From: a virus | IMG/VR virus record: IMGVR_UViG_3300009086_000055 | Span: 1-33,333 of that record | Direction: 5' to 3' (one strand) | DNA length: 33,333 nt | Shown: one piece after another, positions 1 through 5,162 of the stretch | Layout of the letters: every line of letters begins with the position of its first letter | Numbering within the stretch: the stretch's first letter is position 1 | The notes under the pieces: model-generated | Told to the model about the DNA's origin: nothing | Database searches by the model: none | The model's input: the letters and a program-made list of their open reading frames with translations, nothing else | Translations under genes and position numbers: made by a program

Positions 1-361
1 GCTCATATTTAGGAGTAAACTTTGCCTCTTGTAACACTTTACCATTTTCAATAATTCCTTTTTTCAGAACCATTTCTTCTTGTAAAGTCTTACAGATATC
101 TAGAAGCTCTTGTAATTGCTCTTCTGATACAAGAGATTCTTGACAGTTGTCATCTCCATTTTGAACGTTATCAACAAACCACTTATGAATAGAGTTAGCC
201 TTTCTCCAATAACCAACTTGTTCTTCAATATTAGTTATCTTTTTAGTATCAATATGGGAAGCTTCAGGTCCCTCTATAGTAATAGAGTGTTTAGCCTCAT
301 CTTTCATATGATCCCAGTTCTGCACATAAGTGCGTTTGTATAAATACATGTCTAGTCCCAT
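1..361 (-). CDS. MGLDMYL-type conserved phage/plasmid protein (C-terminus cut by window edge)
   Basis: The leftward reading frame is open from an ATG at 361 to the window edge, giving 120 residues without a stop. It begins MGLDMYLYKRTYV and later has EEQVGYWRKANSIHKWFVDN. From memory, this N-terminus and the GYWRKAN-IHKWFV block mark a family of uncharacterised proteins common in phages and plasmids. No catalytic motif is visible and no function can be given. It lies 6 nt after the stop of the upstream gene (368-964) and is probably co-transcribed with it. The 3' end is missing only because the window ends. Confidence 0.75.
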   Translation of the reverse strand, partial: MGLDMYLYKRTYVQNWDHMKDEAKHSITIEGPEASHIDTKKITNIEEQVGYWRKANSIHKWFVDNVQNGDDNCQESLVSEEQLQELLDICKTLQEEMVLKKGIIENGKVLQEAKFTPKYE

Positions 362-367
362 TTGTTT

Positions 368-964
368 TTATTTTAATTGATTTAATGAATTTAAAATTTT
401 ATTAATGTCTTCTTCCGATGCATATTTACTCGCTTCCTTTACAAATTCATCAATATCTTCTTTAGATACACCAGAATCTTTAGGGACTTTCAACCATTCA
501 ATTTGGTTTTCAATCCAGTAATCCTTATCTAGATACTTGTATTCGTATTCTGAGTATGTAAACTCTTGCCTAGAAGTCTCGCCAAAAGAATCAAAATTTG
601 TAATGCCTGCAAAGTCGCAGCCTTGTTCGCTATACTCAAGATTACCGCTTAGATTATATACTTTACATAGTTCTTCAGTAAACTTTTCCATAGGTGACCA
701 TGCACTATCCCCATTAATCTGCAAAGTATTATCATCATCGTAGTCCACCTCAAAGTCAAACCATCTACTACCATAGAAGTAGTGGGCACGTTTGTCTTCA
801 TCGAAGTTGTAGTCGAAGTCATCTCTGACCTTTAGAACATAGTCACACCATCCGTTTAAATAATTAAACTTATCGTATGTACCTGTAAGTCTATCTTTTA
901 ATTCTTTTATAGACTCTTCATCCTTTCCTATTAAGAAAATTTCATTGTAACAATGATTTGCCAT
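368..964 (-). CDS. YubB ferredoxin-like (DUF1281-like) domain protein
   Basis: This 198-aa acidic protein begins MANHCYNEIFLIGKDEE and carries the blocks YGSRWFDFEVD (about residues 64-74), GDSAWSPMEKFTEELC (about 85-100) and LEYSEQGCDFAG (about 109-120). The order 'MpNwCxN..., W-D, AWSPP, YxExGxxFxG' matches the YubB/DUF1281 domain as I know it, a small alpha-beta fold in plasmid and phage proteins of unknown role. A lysine-rich helical tail follows. It has no signal peptide or membrane segment, so it is probably cytoplasmic. It follows the 34-aa gene at 1022-1126 after a 57-nt gap in the same leftward series. The domain call is from pattern only and was not searched. Confidence 0.7.
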   Translation of the reverse strand: MANHCYNEIFLIGKDEESIKELKDRLTGTYDKFNYLNGWCDYVLKVRDDFDYNFDEDKRAHYFYGSRWFDFEVDYDDDNTLQINGDSAWSPMEKFTEELCKVYNLSGNLEYSEQGCDFAGITNFDSFGETSRQEFTYSEYEYKYLDKDYWIENQIEWLKVPKDSGVSKEDIDEFVKEASKYASEEDINKILNSLNQLK

Positions 965-1021
965 AATTAATTAGTTTTAATTTATTTATATTTAATTTTC
1001 TGTACAGAAGCACTACAGAAG

Positions 1022-1126
1022 TTAATCTTCATACTTCTTACCTATAGCCCATATGCTCAGTATAACTATGGCACATATTGCAAAAGAAATTATCTCTGCT
1101 AGGGTAGTATCTGTTAGGTTAGCCAT
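1022..1126 (-). CDS. 34-aa single-pass membrane microprotein
   Basis: This small gene reads MANLTDTTLAEIISFAIC and then a hydrophobic run ending WAIGKKYED. Residues about 10-28 form one transmembrane segment, followed by a positively charged and then acidic cytoplasmic-type tail. Its ATG lies inside the end of the 76-aa gene upstream: the sequence ATGGCTAA gives an 8-nt overlap that contains the upstream stop. Such overlaps are typical of translationally coupled phage genes and argue strongly that this is coding. Function is unknown; small phage membrane proteins of this form are often superinfection-exclusion or host-modifying factors, but nothing here shows which. Confidence 0.65.
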   Translation of the reverse strand: MANLTDTTLAEIISFAICAIVILSIWAIGKKYED

Positions 1127-1349
1127 CGGTAAATCTTTCGTTATGTGTTCTTAAATTTTTCCAATGTCTTTCCTCATAGTCCTCGTAGACATTATCATAT
1201 TCTATAGATACATCAGCAAAGGCATTTTTAATCTTATTGGTTTCTACATACTCATCAAAGAGTTCCATAACGGCTTCTTCAGTTTCTGCATAGCCTACAT
1301 ACTCACCTGCTACTCGCAGATTGTATATCATTCTAGTATAGTCACTCAT
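1119..1349 (-). CDS. Uncharacterised 76-aa acidic protein
   Basis: A compact acidic protein beginning MSDYTRMIYNLRVAGEYVGY, with an ExxVMELFDEYVE helix near residues 24-36 and a Tyr/Glu/Asp-rich C-terminal half (about 46-62). I do not recognise the family. It starts 2 nt after the stop of the radical-SAM gene (1352-2188), and its own stop overlaps the start of the 34-aa membrane microprotein, so it belongs to the same leftward operon. There is no signal peptide, membrane segment or metal-binding cluster. Confidence 0.75.
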   Translation of the reverse strand: MSDYTRMIYNLRVAGEYVGYAETEEAVMELFDEYVETNKIKNAFADVSIEYDNVYEDYEERHWKNLRTHNERFTDG

Positions 1350-1351
1350 AT

Positions 1352-2188
1352 TTAAAATATATATCTTATTGTTTCTAAATTAAAGTACTTAGAGTACTGT
1401 TCTTTAAAGTGAGTAATACCTTTAGATTTTAATCCTAACTCATATCTCATCACACCTTGTTGGTTTTTAACTTGGTTAGACATACTCATCATCTGTCTAG
1501 CTTCCTCGCTAGCTTTGAGCATTTGATATTTATGGTTAGTAAGAAATATTACTTCACACTTATTTTCACCCGCAACATCTTTGACCTCTTTAAATAAGCT
1601 ATCATACTTGGTAATAAAACCTTTATGGATAACTACAGGAGAATAATTTATATGTACTTCCCATCCTAAAGACTTTAGTCTATTGATGTCTTGTATCCTA
1701 TCAGATATCTTTTGCATCTTAGGTTCTAAGATATCAGAATAAGATTGAGGCATAAGACTAACTCTTACTCTGGGCTTCTTGTTAAAGTGATTAACATCTA
1801 GCTTGAGTAAGGAAGGATACTTAGTAGCCATAGTTGTATTGAGTCTAGGATGATCATCATATCTTTTGAGATAATCAATCAGAGGCTTTGGCATGTGCTT
1901 CTGCATTAATACTAAATCAGAATTACACGCAATATCTACCATAGTATACTTGGGATCCTGTTGATCAGGTACTTTCTTATAAGTCTTTTCCCATTCTACT
2001 ACAGAATTAAAGATATCATCTACATTCTCGTTTACAAATACCCTATCTCCATTGTAGCGAGACATATAACAATAAGTGCTAACACATCCTCCAAAGCATC
2101 CATAGATTAGGTTAGGAGCAATACAGTTCGCACTATTGTTATTAGGTTTGGTAATTAAGGTTTTTGTTTTCTGATACTTGATAGGCAT
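1352..2188 (-). CDS. Radical-SAM protein, spore photoproduct lyase-like (SPL/COG1533-like), non-canonical Cys spacing
   Basis: This 278-aa protein looks like a radical S-adenosylmethionine enzyme. Near the N-terminus IYGCFGGC is followed by VSTYCYMSRY, giving Cys31, Cys35 and Cys40. The CYM ending after a GC start is typical of the SPL-like branch, where the three cysteines hold a 4Fe-4S cluster that cleaves SAM. The family norm is CX3CX2C; here it is CX3CX4C. A later block with RVRVSLMPQSY, then RI-DINRLKSLGWEV and a downstream Y-SLFKEV, resembles the SPL barrel region (substrate strand, 'RI..a..l...G', 'Pv......Y..LF'). Such enzymes repair or modify nucleic acids; the substrate here cannot be told. 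Its ATG lies 2 nt after the stop of the 56-aa gene, within the leftward operon. Confidence is good for a radical-SAM-like fold and lower for the SPL subgroup. Confidence 0.65.
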   Translation of the reverse strand: MPIKYQKTKTLITKPNNNSANCIAPNLIYGCFGGCVSTYCYMSRYNGDRVFVNENVDDIFNSVVEWEKTYKKVPDQQDPKYTMVDIACNSDLVLMQKHMPKPLIDYLKRYDDHPRLNTTMATKYPSLLKLDVNHFNKKPRVRVSLMPQSYSDILEPKMQKISDRIQDINRLKSLGWEVHINYSPVVIHKGFITKYDSLFKEVKDVAGENKCEVIFLTNHKYQMLKASEEARQMMSMSNQVKNQQGVMRYELGLKSKGITHFKEQYSKYFNLETIRYIF

Positions 2189-2190
2189 AA

Positions 2191-2361
2191 CTATGAAATA
2201 TCTCCTCCAACAGTCTCATACCACTCTTGATCTATGAGTTGATGCTTATAAAACATATAGTGAGCAATCTCTTCATAAGTCATAGGTCTGATAGACTCGC
2301 CATCAGGATCCATCACATGATAGTTAGTTTGCATTATAAATTCTTCAGTAAAATTAGACAT
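2191..2361 (-). CDS. Uncharacterised 56-aa protein
   Basis: I place the start at the ATG at 2361 (MSNFTEEFIMQTNYHVMDPD). An in-frame start further upstream (2418) would make the first codons run through the rho-independent terminator of the preceding gene and give an unlikely hydrophobic leader. A second ATG at residue 10 (MQTNYHV) is also possible. The sequence MDPDGESIRPMTYEEIAHYMF followed by QLIDQEWYETVGG looks like a small helical soluble protein. Family unknown. The stop is 2 nt before the radical-SAM start, so the two are probably co-translated, perhaps as partners. Confidence 0.6.
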   Translation of the reverse strand: MSNFTEEFIMQTNYHVMDPDGESIRPMTYEEIAHYMFYKHQLIDQEWYETVGGDIS

Positions 2362-2382
2362 GATGTATAGTATTAAGGGTTG

Positions 2383-2416
2383 AAAAAAAGGGAAGAAGCT
2401 AATTAAGCCTCTCCCC
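2383..2416 (-). terminator. Rho-independent terminator after the 187-aa gene
   Basis: On the minus strand GGGGAGAGGCT and AGCTTCTTCCC form an 11-bp stem with two G-U wobbles and a 5-nt loop, followed directly by seven T. It starts 7 nt beyond the stop of the 187-aa gene, so it ends or attenuates that transcript before the 56-aa/radical-SAM operon. The wobble pairs show that the hairpin favours the leftward transcript. Confidence 0.85.
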
Positions 2417-2423
2417 AATAAAA

Positions 2424-2987
2424 TTAAGCTACCATATCTTCGGCAACCATAGTAGATACTTGAGCTACAGAAATTGGATCTGCTTCAAGTGTATCATGGT
2501 CAGGTGTACCAAATATAACACGAGTGTTAGAAAAGATAGGCTTGCCTTCGAAAAGCTGAAGCTCACCAGTACTAGGGTTTACTCTAGCAGTAGACTCTAC
2601 ATTATTAGCTTGGTAAGCAGTCGGAGTAGTAGTCTCTTTGAGCTCTACTCTAAGTACTTGTCCAGCAATTGATGGGTTAAGCTCACCTATAAATACTTCA
2701 GTAGACTTATCGCCTGCTGCAGCCTCATCAATTTGAGAAGCATACTGTGGGAAATAAATCTTAGCATCGCTAGGCTCAGAAGTTAACCAAGCTCGTCTAG
2801 CTTTAGAAGTAACATTAAACTTAGCATCAGATGCGTTTAATAGAGCTAATGGGTTTCCTGATTTAGTAACAATTTTTTCTCCAAGTGTGATTTGGATTTT
2901 AGAAGTTGAAGTGCCCTTGAATGAAACAAGGATTGAATCGCCTACATTCATGTTAGCGATTTCGGTGTTGATACTTTCTTTGTTCAT
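2424..2987 (-). CDS. Uncharacterised 187-aa protein, probably well expressed
   Basis: The protein begins MNKESINTEIANMNVGDSIL and alternates polar and short hydrophobic stretches typical of a beta-rich soluble protein. It contains KIQITLGEKIVTKSGNPLAL near residues 31-50 and ends with an acidic, methionine-containing tail (VSTMVAEDMVA). I do not recognise the family, and no catalytic or metal motif is visible. An early abundant DNA-binding protein is one possibility, but nothing proves it. The gene stands alone, with an AT-rich leader and a repeated TATATAGCC motif about 90 nt upstream and a strong terminator directly downstream, which suggests its own strong promoter. Confidence 0.75.
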   Translation of the reverse strand: MNKESINTEIANMNVGDSILVSFKGTSTSKIQITLGEKIVTKSGNPLALLNASDAKFNVTSKARRAWLTSEPSDAKIYFPQYASQIDEAAAGDKSTEVFIGELNPSIAGQVLRVELKETTTPTAYQANNVESTARVNPSTGELQLFEGKPIFSNTRVIFGTPDHDTLEADPISVAQVSTMVAEDMVA

Positions 2988-3075
2988 GGTATAAAAATTA
3001 AAAAGTGAAAATAAAAGATTAATAAAAAGTAAATAAATGAAATAGATTCTTTACATAAAGTAGATTGGACAGCTT

Positions 3076-3095
3076 AAGGCTATATATAATAGCAC
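3076..3095 (-). promoter_or_regulatory. Candidate phage promoter element, copy 1 (TATATATAGCCTT)
   Basis: The minus strand carries CTATTATATATAGCCTTA about 90 nt upstream of the 187-aa gene. An almost identical block occurs at 3690-3711. The shared 13-bp core TATATATAGCCTT in the same orientation relative to leftward genes suggests a promoter or binding site. It does not match the Bacteroidota TAnnTTTG element, so a phage-specific factor is possible. This is inference from two copies. Confidence 0.35.
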
Positions 3096-3157
3096 GTTGG
3101 TCTCATAACTTGAGTTAGTTAGCTGCAATAAAGTTTGGGATAAGAATCTGAGAAAAG

Positions 3158-3253
3158 AATTAATAAAAGAAGGACAGGAGCACACCATGTTAAATTGTTA
3201 CAATCTAAAGTAATTAGATTACTTGTGAAACTCGCTGCCCTTCTTTATTAATT
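3158..3253 (-). ncRNA. Candidate structured RNA (three-way-junction-like fold)
   Basis: On the minus strand GAAGGGCAG and CTGTCCTTC close a 9-bp stem that includes one G-U pair; on the plus strand that pair would be an A-C mismatch, so the RNA is better formed leftwards. AT-rich complementary arms (AATTAATAAA and TTTATTAATT) extend the stem outward. Inside are short GAG/CTC and CAC/GTG pairings, a perfect 7-bp hairpin AAGTAAT-CTA-ATTACTT and a small ATTG-TAA-CAAT hairpin. No reading frame of note crosses it. It could be a small RNA, a processing site or an attenuator ahead of the 187-aa gene. It is not a tRNA: no TTC-containing T-arm is found. Confidence 0.4.
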
Positions 3254-3355
3254 AAAAAATTTATTAGTTAGATAGTTATTTAATGTGTTCTCTATCTCAG
3301 CCACATGGTCTGTATTTTTTGTTATGGAAGTGTTTGACTTCTTTCACTCCGCATG

Positions 3356-3445
3356 TTAATAAATAATAAAACTAACAGTATCATCTGACTCGCACAGATA
3401 GTATCTCGTATGTCCTTCTAGGATAATGTTAGTATGAAAGTACAT
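3356..3445 (-). CDS. Putative 29-aa microprotein
   Basis: The leftward ORF reads MYFHTNIILEGHTRYYLCES and then DDTVSFIIY. Its composition is protein-like (alternating beta-type residues, LCESDD), unlike random translation of AT-rich DNA. It follows a 21-aa ORF (3463-3528) after 17 nt, which itself follows the 37-aa ORF after 17 nt. That regular spacing suggests a small operon of microproteins. No homology is known to me. It could be a chance ORF. Confidence 0.3.
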   Translation of the reverse strand: MYFHTNIILEGHTRYYLCESDDTVSFIIY

Positions 3446-3462
3446 AGGCGTATTTCAACTTA

Positions 3463-3528
3463 CTACTTAATTGTAGTCCTGTTCCATGCTCTCGTAGCAT
3501 AGTTACCTTTAGTGTACTTTCTATACAT
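3463..3528 (-). CDS. Putative 21-aa basic microprotein
   Basis: The leftward ORF reads MYRKYTKGNYATRAWNRTTI and then K, a strongly basic peptide (about a quarter Lys/Arg). It sits between the 37-aa and 29-aa ORFs with 17-nt gaps on each side. At this length coding is doubtful on its own; the position in an evenly spaced series is the main argument. Confidence 0.2.
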   Translation of the reverse strand: MYRKYTKGNYATRAWNRTTIK

Positions 3529-3545
3529 AGTGCACTATATAATGA

Positions 3546-3659
3546 TTAATAACTGTAGTCACAGTTCTCTTGTAAATAGAACCACTCTTTAATAGTGAGT
3601 CTATTGTCTTGTAGATACTCTAAGTGAGCATCCATGTCTTCGTTAAGTGAATTATACAT
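3546..3659 (-). CDS. Putative 37-aa protein
   Basis: The leftward ORF begins MYNSLNEDMDAHLEYLQDNR and continues LTIKEWFYLQENCDYSY. It is acidic, with a probable amphipathic helix (DAHLEYLQDN) and an aromatic C-terminal half, and looks like a genuine small protein. Its ATG lies about 30 nt downstream of the second TATATATAGCCTT motif, which could supply a promoter. Function unknown. Confidence 0.45.
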   Translation of the reverse strand: MYNSLNEDMDAHLEYLQDNRLTIKEWFYLQENCDYSY

Positions 3660-3689
3660 TGGTGTGTAATAATTAAAGTTAATAAGAAT

Positions 3690-3711
3690 AAGGCTATATA
3701 TATACAATAGT
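3690..3711 (-). promoter_or_regulatory. Candidate phage promoter element, copy 2 (TATATATAGCCTT)
   Basis: The minus strand has CTATTGTATATATATAGCC followed by TTA, close in sequence to the block at 3076-3095 (CTATTATATATAGCCTTA). It ends about 30 nt before the ATG of the 37-aa ORF, a sensible promoter distance. The role is inferred from the repetition and position. Confidence 0.35.
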
Positions 3712-3731
3712 CTTGAGAATTAATATATTTG

Positions 3732-3798
3732 AAATGGGGTGATATGGGGTTAAAGTTCCATTAAACCATTCGCACACCCCATAAACATTGGGGTTACA
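3732..3798. repeat. GGGGT/ACCCC repeat cluster
   Basis: Within 65 nt there are three GGGGT blocks (ATGGGGTGAT, ATGGGGTTAA, TTGGGGTTAC) and an inverted CACACCCCAT block. CCCCATAAACATTGGGG forms a 5-bp hairpin, and TGGGGTG can pair with CACCCCA over 7 bp. G-tracts like this stand out in such AT-rich DNA. The arrangement resembles iteron-like or regulator binding sites, but there is no direct evidence of function. Confidence 0.4.
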
Positions 3799-3854
3799 GA
3801 ATATTTATAAAGTAAAACGAAACATAATCACATTATCACCACTTGAGTTAGCTA

Positions 3855-3900
3855 TGGTTGTTTATTTAGGTCCTAAGTTGTTTTATTTAGGTCCTATAAG
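3855..3900. repeat. Tandem direct repeat TTTATTTAGGTCCTA
   Basis: Two copies of TTTATTTAGGTCCTA(A/T)AAG-like sequence follow each other at about 20-nt period. They are flanked by GTTAGCTA (left, near 3847) and TAGCTAAC (right, near 3910), which form an 8-bp inverted repeat around the pair. A degenerate third copy (TTTTATTTAGATGGTAACC) is near 4290. The spacing of about two helical turns would suit a dimeric binding protein. Confidence 0.45.
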
Positions 3901-3941
3901 TCTTTATGTAGCTAACCTTTTATGTATCTTAAGGACGTTTG

Positions 3942-3963
3942 AAAAAGGGGATTGCTCCCCTTT
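3942..3963 (-). terminator. Rho-independent terminator after the 77-aa gene
   Basis: On the minus strand AAAGGGG-AGCAAT-CCCCTTT forms a 7-bp stem with a 6-nt loop, and the T-tract continues (TTTTT). It lies a few nt beyond the stop of the leftward 77-aa gene, so it should end that transcript. Confidence 0.8.
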
Positions 3964-3967
3964 GTAG

Positions 3968-4201
3968 TTACTTCCAAGTGATTACTCTGAAGTTACCGTT
4001 GTCGTTAGCTCTATCCTCTAACTCAAACGCAGAGTCTTCTACTTCGTGAGTAGTTCCCTCTTGCATTAGACTAGTGGTAAGTGCCCAAGCCTTCTGACCC
4101 ACAGCAAAAGCTGGTGTGTTGCCTCTGTTGACAGAAAAAGCTGTCTTACAGTTAGAAGAGTTGTCAAGTTGTGTCGATGATATTACAGTGAATGTAGCCA
4201 T
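3968..4201 (-). CDS. Uncharacterised 77-aa protein
   Basis: The protein begins MATFTVISSTQLDNSSNCKT and ends NDNGNFRVITWK. It is Ser/Thr/Asn-rich with one cysteine (residue 18), and an acidic middle (HEVEDSAFELEDRAND, about 52-67). It probably folds as a small beta protein. I do not recognise the family. The gene has its own terminator directly downstream and a perfect hairpin (4269-4284) in the leader, so it is likely expressed as a short, separately regulated message. Confidence 0.65.
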   Translation of the reverse strand: MATFTVISSTQLDNSSNCKTAFSVNRGNTPAFAVGQKAWALTTSLMQEGTTHEVEDSAFELEDRANDNGNFRVITWK

Positions 4202-4268
4202 GATAATGATTTTTTTTAGGCGTTTAACAATGATGAATTATTTACAGCAACGGGGGGTACCCACATCG

Positions 4269-4284
4269 CCTTGCTTTAGCAAGG
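4269..4284 (-). promoter_or_regulatory. Leader hairpin upstream of the 77-aa gene
   Basis: CCTTGC-TTTA-GCAAGG is a perfect 6-bp hairpin with a tetraloop, about 70 nt upstream of the 77-aa gene's start. On the leftward transcript no T-tract follows, so it is more likely an mRNA-stabilising or regulatory leader structure than a terminator. On the plus strand it is followed by GTCGTTTTATTT, but no plus-strand gene ends here. Confidence 0.35.
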
Positions 4285-4361
4285 GTCGTTTTATTTAGAT
4301 GGTAACCACACACGTCCACATACCTAAAAAAATATATGCGAAAAAAATATATATGAAAAAA

Positions 4362-4460
4362 TTACACGCCCTTAGAAAGGCACTTGTAACAGATTACCTT
4401 GGTCTTTAGAAGAGGAGGTAATACCTTCTTGCATTTACTGCAAGTTTTTTTAGATGTCAT
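4362..4460 (-). CDS. 32-aa zinc-ribbon microprotein
   Basis: The ORF reads MTSKKTCSKCKKVLPPLLKT and then KVICYKCLSKGV. Two CxxC pairs (Cys7/Cys10 and Cys24/Cys27) separated by 13 residues make a minimal zinc-ribbon knuckle, and the peptide is very basic. Such phage microproteins can bind nucleic acid or host transcription/translation proteins; the target here is unknown. It lies between the 40-aa gene and the 77-aa gene in the leftward series. The four well-placed cysteines make chance unlikely despite the length. Confidence 0.6.
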   Translation of the reverse strand: MTSKKTCSKCKKVLPPLLKTKVICYKCLSKGV

Positions 4461-4573
4461 ATAAGGTTGTTGATTGTGCTAAGAAAGAAAAGTAAGCAAA
4501 AGAAAGAAAAGTAGGATAGACTTTAATAACTTAACTTCTTTGAAGTTTGAATGATTAGGCAAAGGTAATAACA

Positions 4574-4696
4574 TTATTCTGGCTTGTCAAGATCTTTCAT
4601 CAACTTTCTAATTTTTTCTCCAAGTTCCTGATCATTGGGTACATCTTCTACTAGGGAAAATACTCCCCCTACTAGTTCTAGTATATTTAAGCTCAT
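4574..4696 (-). CDS. Uncharacterised 40-aa acidic protein
   Basis: The ORF reads MSLNILELVGGVFSLVEDVP then NDQELGEKIRKLMKDLDKPE. A hydrophobic N-terminal half and an amphipathic charged C-terminal helix suggest a small helical partner protein. It starts 11 nt after the stop of the 120-aa gene, so they are probably one operon. Family unknown. Confidence 0.55.
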   Translation of the reverse strand: MSLNILELVGGVFSLVEDVPNDQELGEKIRKLMKDLDKPE

Positions 4697-4707
4697 GTTG
4701 TATATGT

Positions 4708-5070
4708 TTATATTTTAAAAAACTCCCAGTCCTCATCTTTTTCTTTGGGCCTGAATCCTATCTTGTTCTGTCGTATACTAGACGTTAATGAGACCGCACC
4801 CTTAAGTTTAGTAGTTACTTTGTCTAGTTCTTTTTTATTTAAGGAAATCCCTTCCACTAGGCTACAATCTGTTAGCACTAGTAAGGGAAGTAAGGATTCA
4901 TCGTTGTTTATTAGAAGAGCCGCCTCTTCAAACTCTCCGTCGTTTAGAGTAAGTAACCAGCCTAGCACACTCTTACGAGTGTCTATTTTACAATGCTCTA
5001 TAAAGTATAACTCAATAAGACTGTAGTCTGCTACTTCACAAACCTGTATCATATGCTTTTCAGTGCTCAT
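4708..5070 (-). CDS. Uncharacterised 120-aa protein, first leftward gene
   Basis: The protein begins MSTEKHMIQVCEVADYSLIE and is acidic and mainly helical. Residues 64-73 (LVLTDCSLVE) form a hydrophobic core strand, and a basic-then-acidic tail ends EKDEDWEFFKI. I recognise no family. Its ATG lies about 25 nt downstream of a minus-strand TATATTTG element (5095-5102), so it is probably the first gene of the leftward operon, expressed from the divergent promoter region. Confidence 0.7.
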   Translation of the reverse strand: MSTEKHMIQVCEVADYSLIELYFIEHCKIDTRKSVLGWLLTLNDGEFEEAALLINNDESLLPLLVLTDCSLVEGISLNKKELDKVTTKLKGAVSLTSSIRQNKIGFRPKEKDEDWEFFKI

Positions 5071-5094
5071 TTAGCTACTTTTTACAAATATAGA

Positions 5095-5102
5095 AGAAAT
5101 CA
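5095..5102 (-). promoter_or_regulatory. Candidate Bacteroidota -7 element TATATTTG for the leftward operon
   Basis: The minus strand reads TATATTTG, an exact fit to the Bacteroidota -7 consensus TAnnTTTG, 24 nt before the 120-aa gene's ATG at 5070. Transcription would start roughly 17-20 nt before the ATG. I see no clear TTTG at the -33 position. The call rests on the motif and its place in the divergent intergenic region. Confidence 0.4.
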
Positions 5103-5150
5103 AAACAGACTCTAGTCTAATTTATGTGATAGTTAGTATAATATAATTTA

Positions 5151-5158
5151 TACCTTTG
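5151..5158 (+). promoter_or_regulatory. Candidate Bacteroidota -7 element TACCTTTG for the rightward late operon
   Basis: TACCTTTG matches TAnnTTTG exactly and ends 4 nt before the ATG at 5163. With the usual 4-7 nt between this element and the transcription start, the mRNA would begin at or next to the ATG and be leaderless or nearly so. No good -33 TTTG is visible. This is the first rightward gene, so the element may drive part of the late module. Confidence 0.45.
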
Positions 5159-5162
5159 TCTA

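Larger units (their letters stand above)
2988..3967. other. Gene-poor regulatory interval (about 1 kb) with repeats, hairpins and microORFs
   Basis: No ORF of ordinary length is found here on either strand, although the genome is otherwise densely packed. The interval contains two copies of AAGGCTATATATA (3076, 3690), two of ACTTGAGTTAG (3108, 3841), two of TTTATTTAGGTCCTA (about 3860 and 3880), GGGGT/ACCCC blocks at 3734-3796, a structured-RNA candidate at 3158-3253 and a short series of leftward microORFs (3356-3659). It lies between two terminated leftward genes. It may hold promoters, a small RNA or a replication origin; the sequence alone does not decide. Confidence 0.6.

Noticed and set aside
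2362-2418. N-terminal extension of the 56-aa protein to an upstream ATG
   Set aside because: The extension would be translated from the terminator hairpin and its T-tract; the hydrophobic leader is a by-product of those bases.
3158-3253. tRNA gene
   Set aside because: The outer stem and inner hairpins look cloverleaf-like at first, but there is no T-arm, no proper anticodon arm and no CCA-compatible end.
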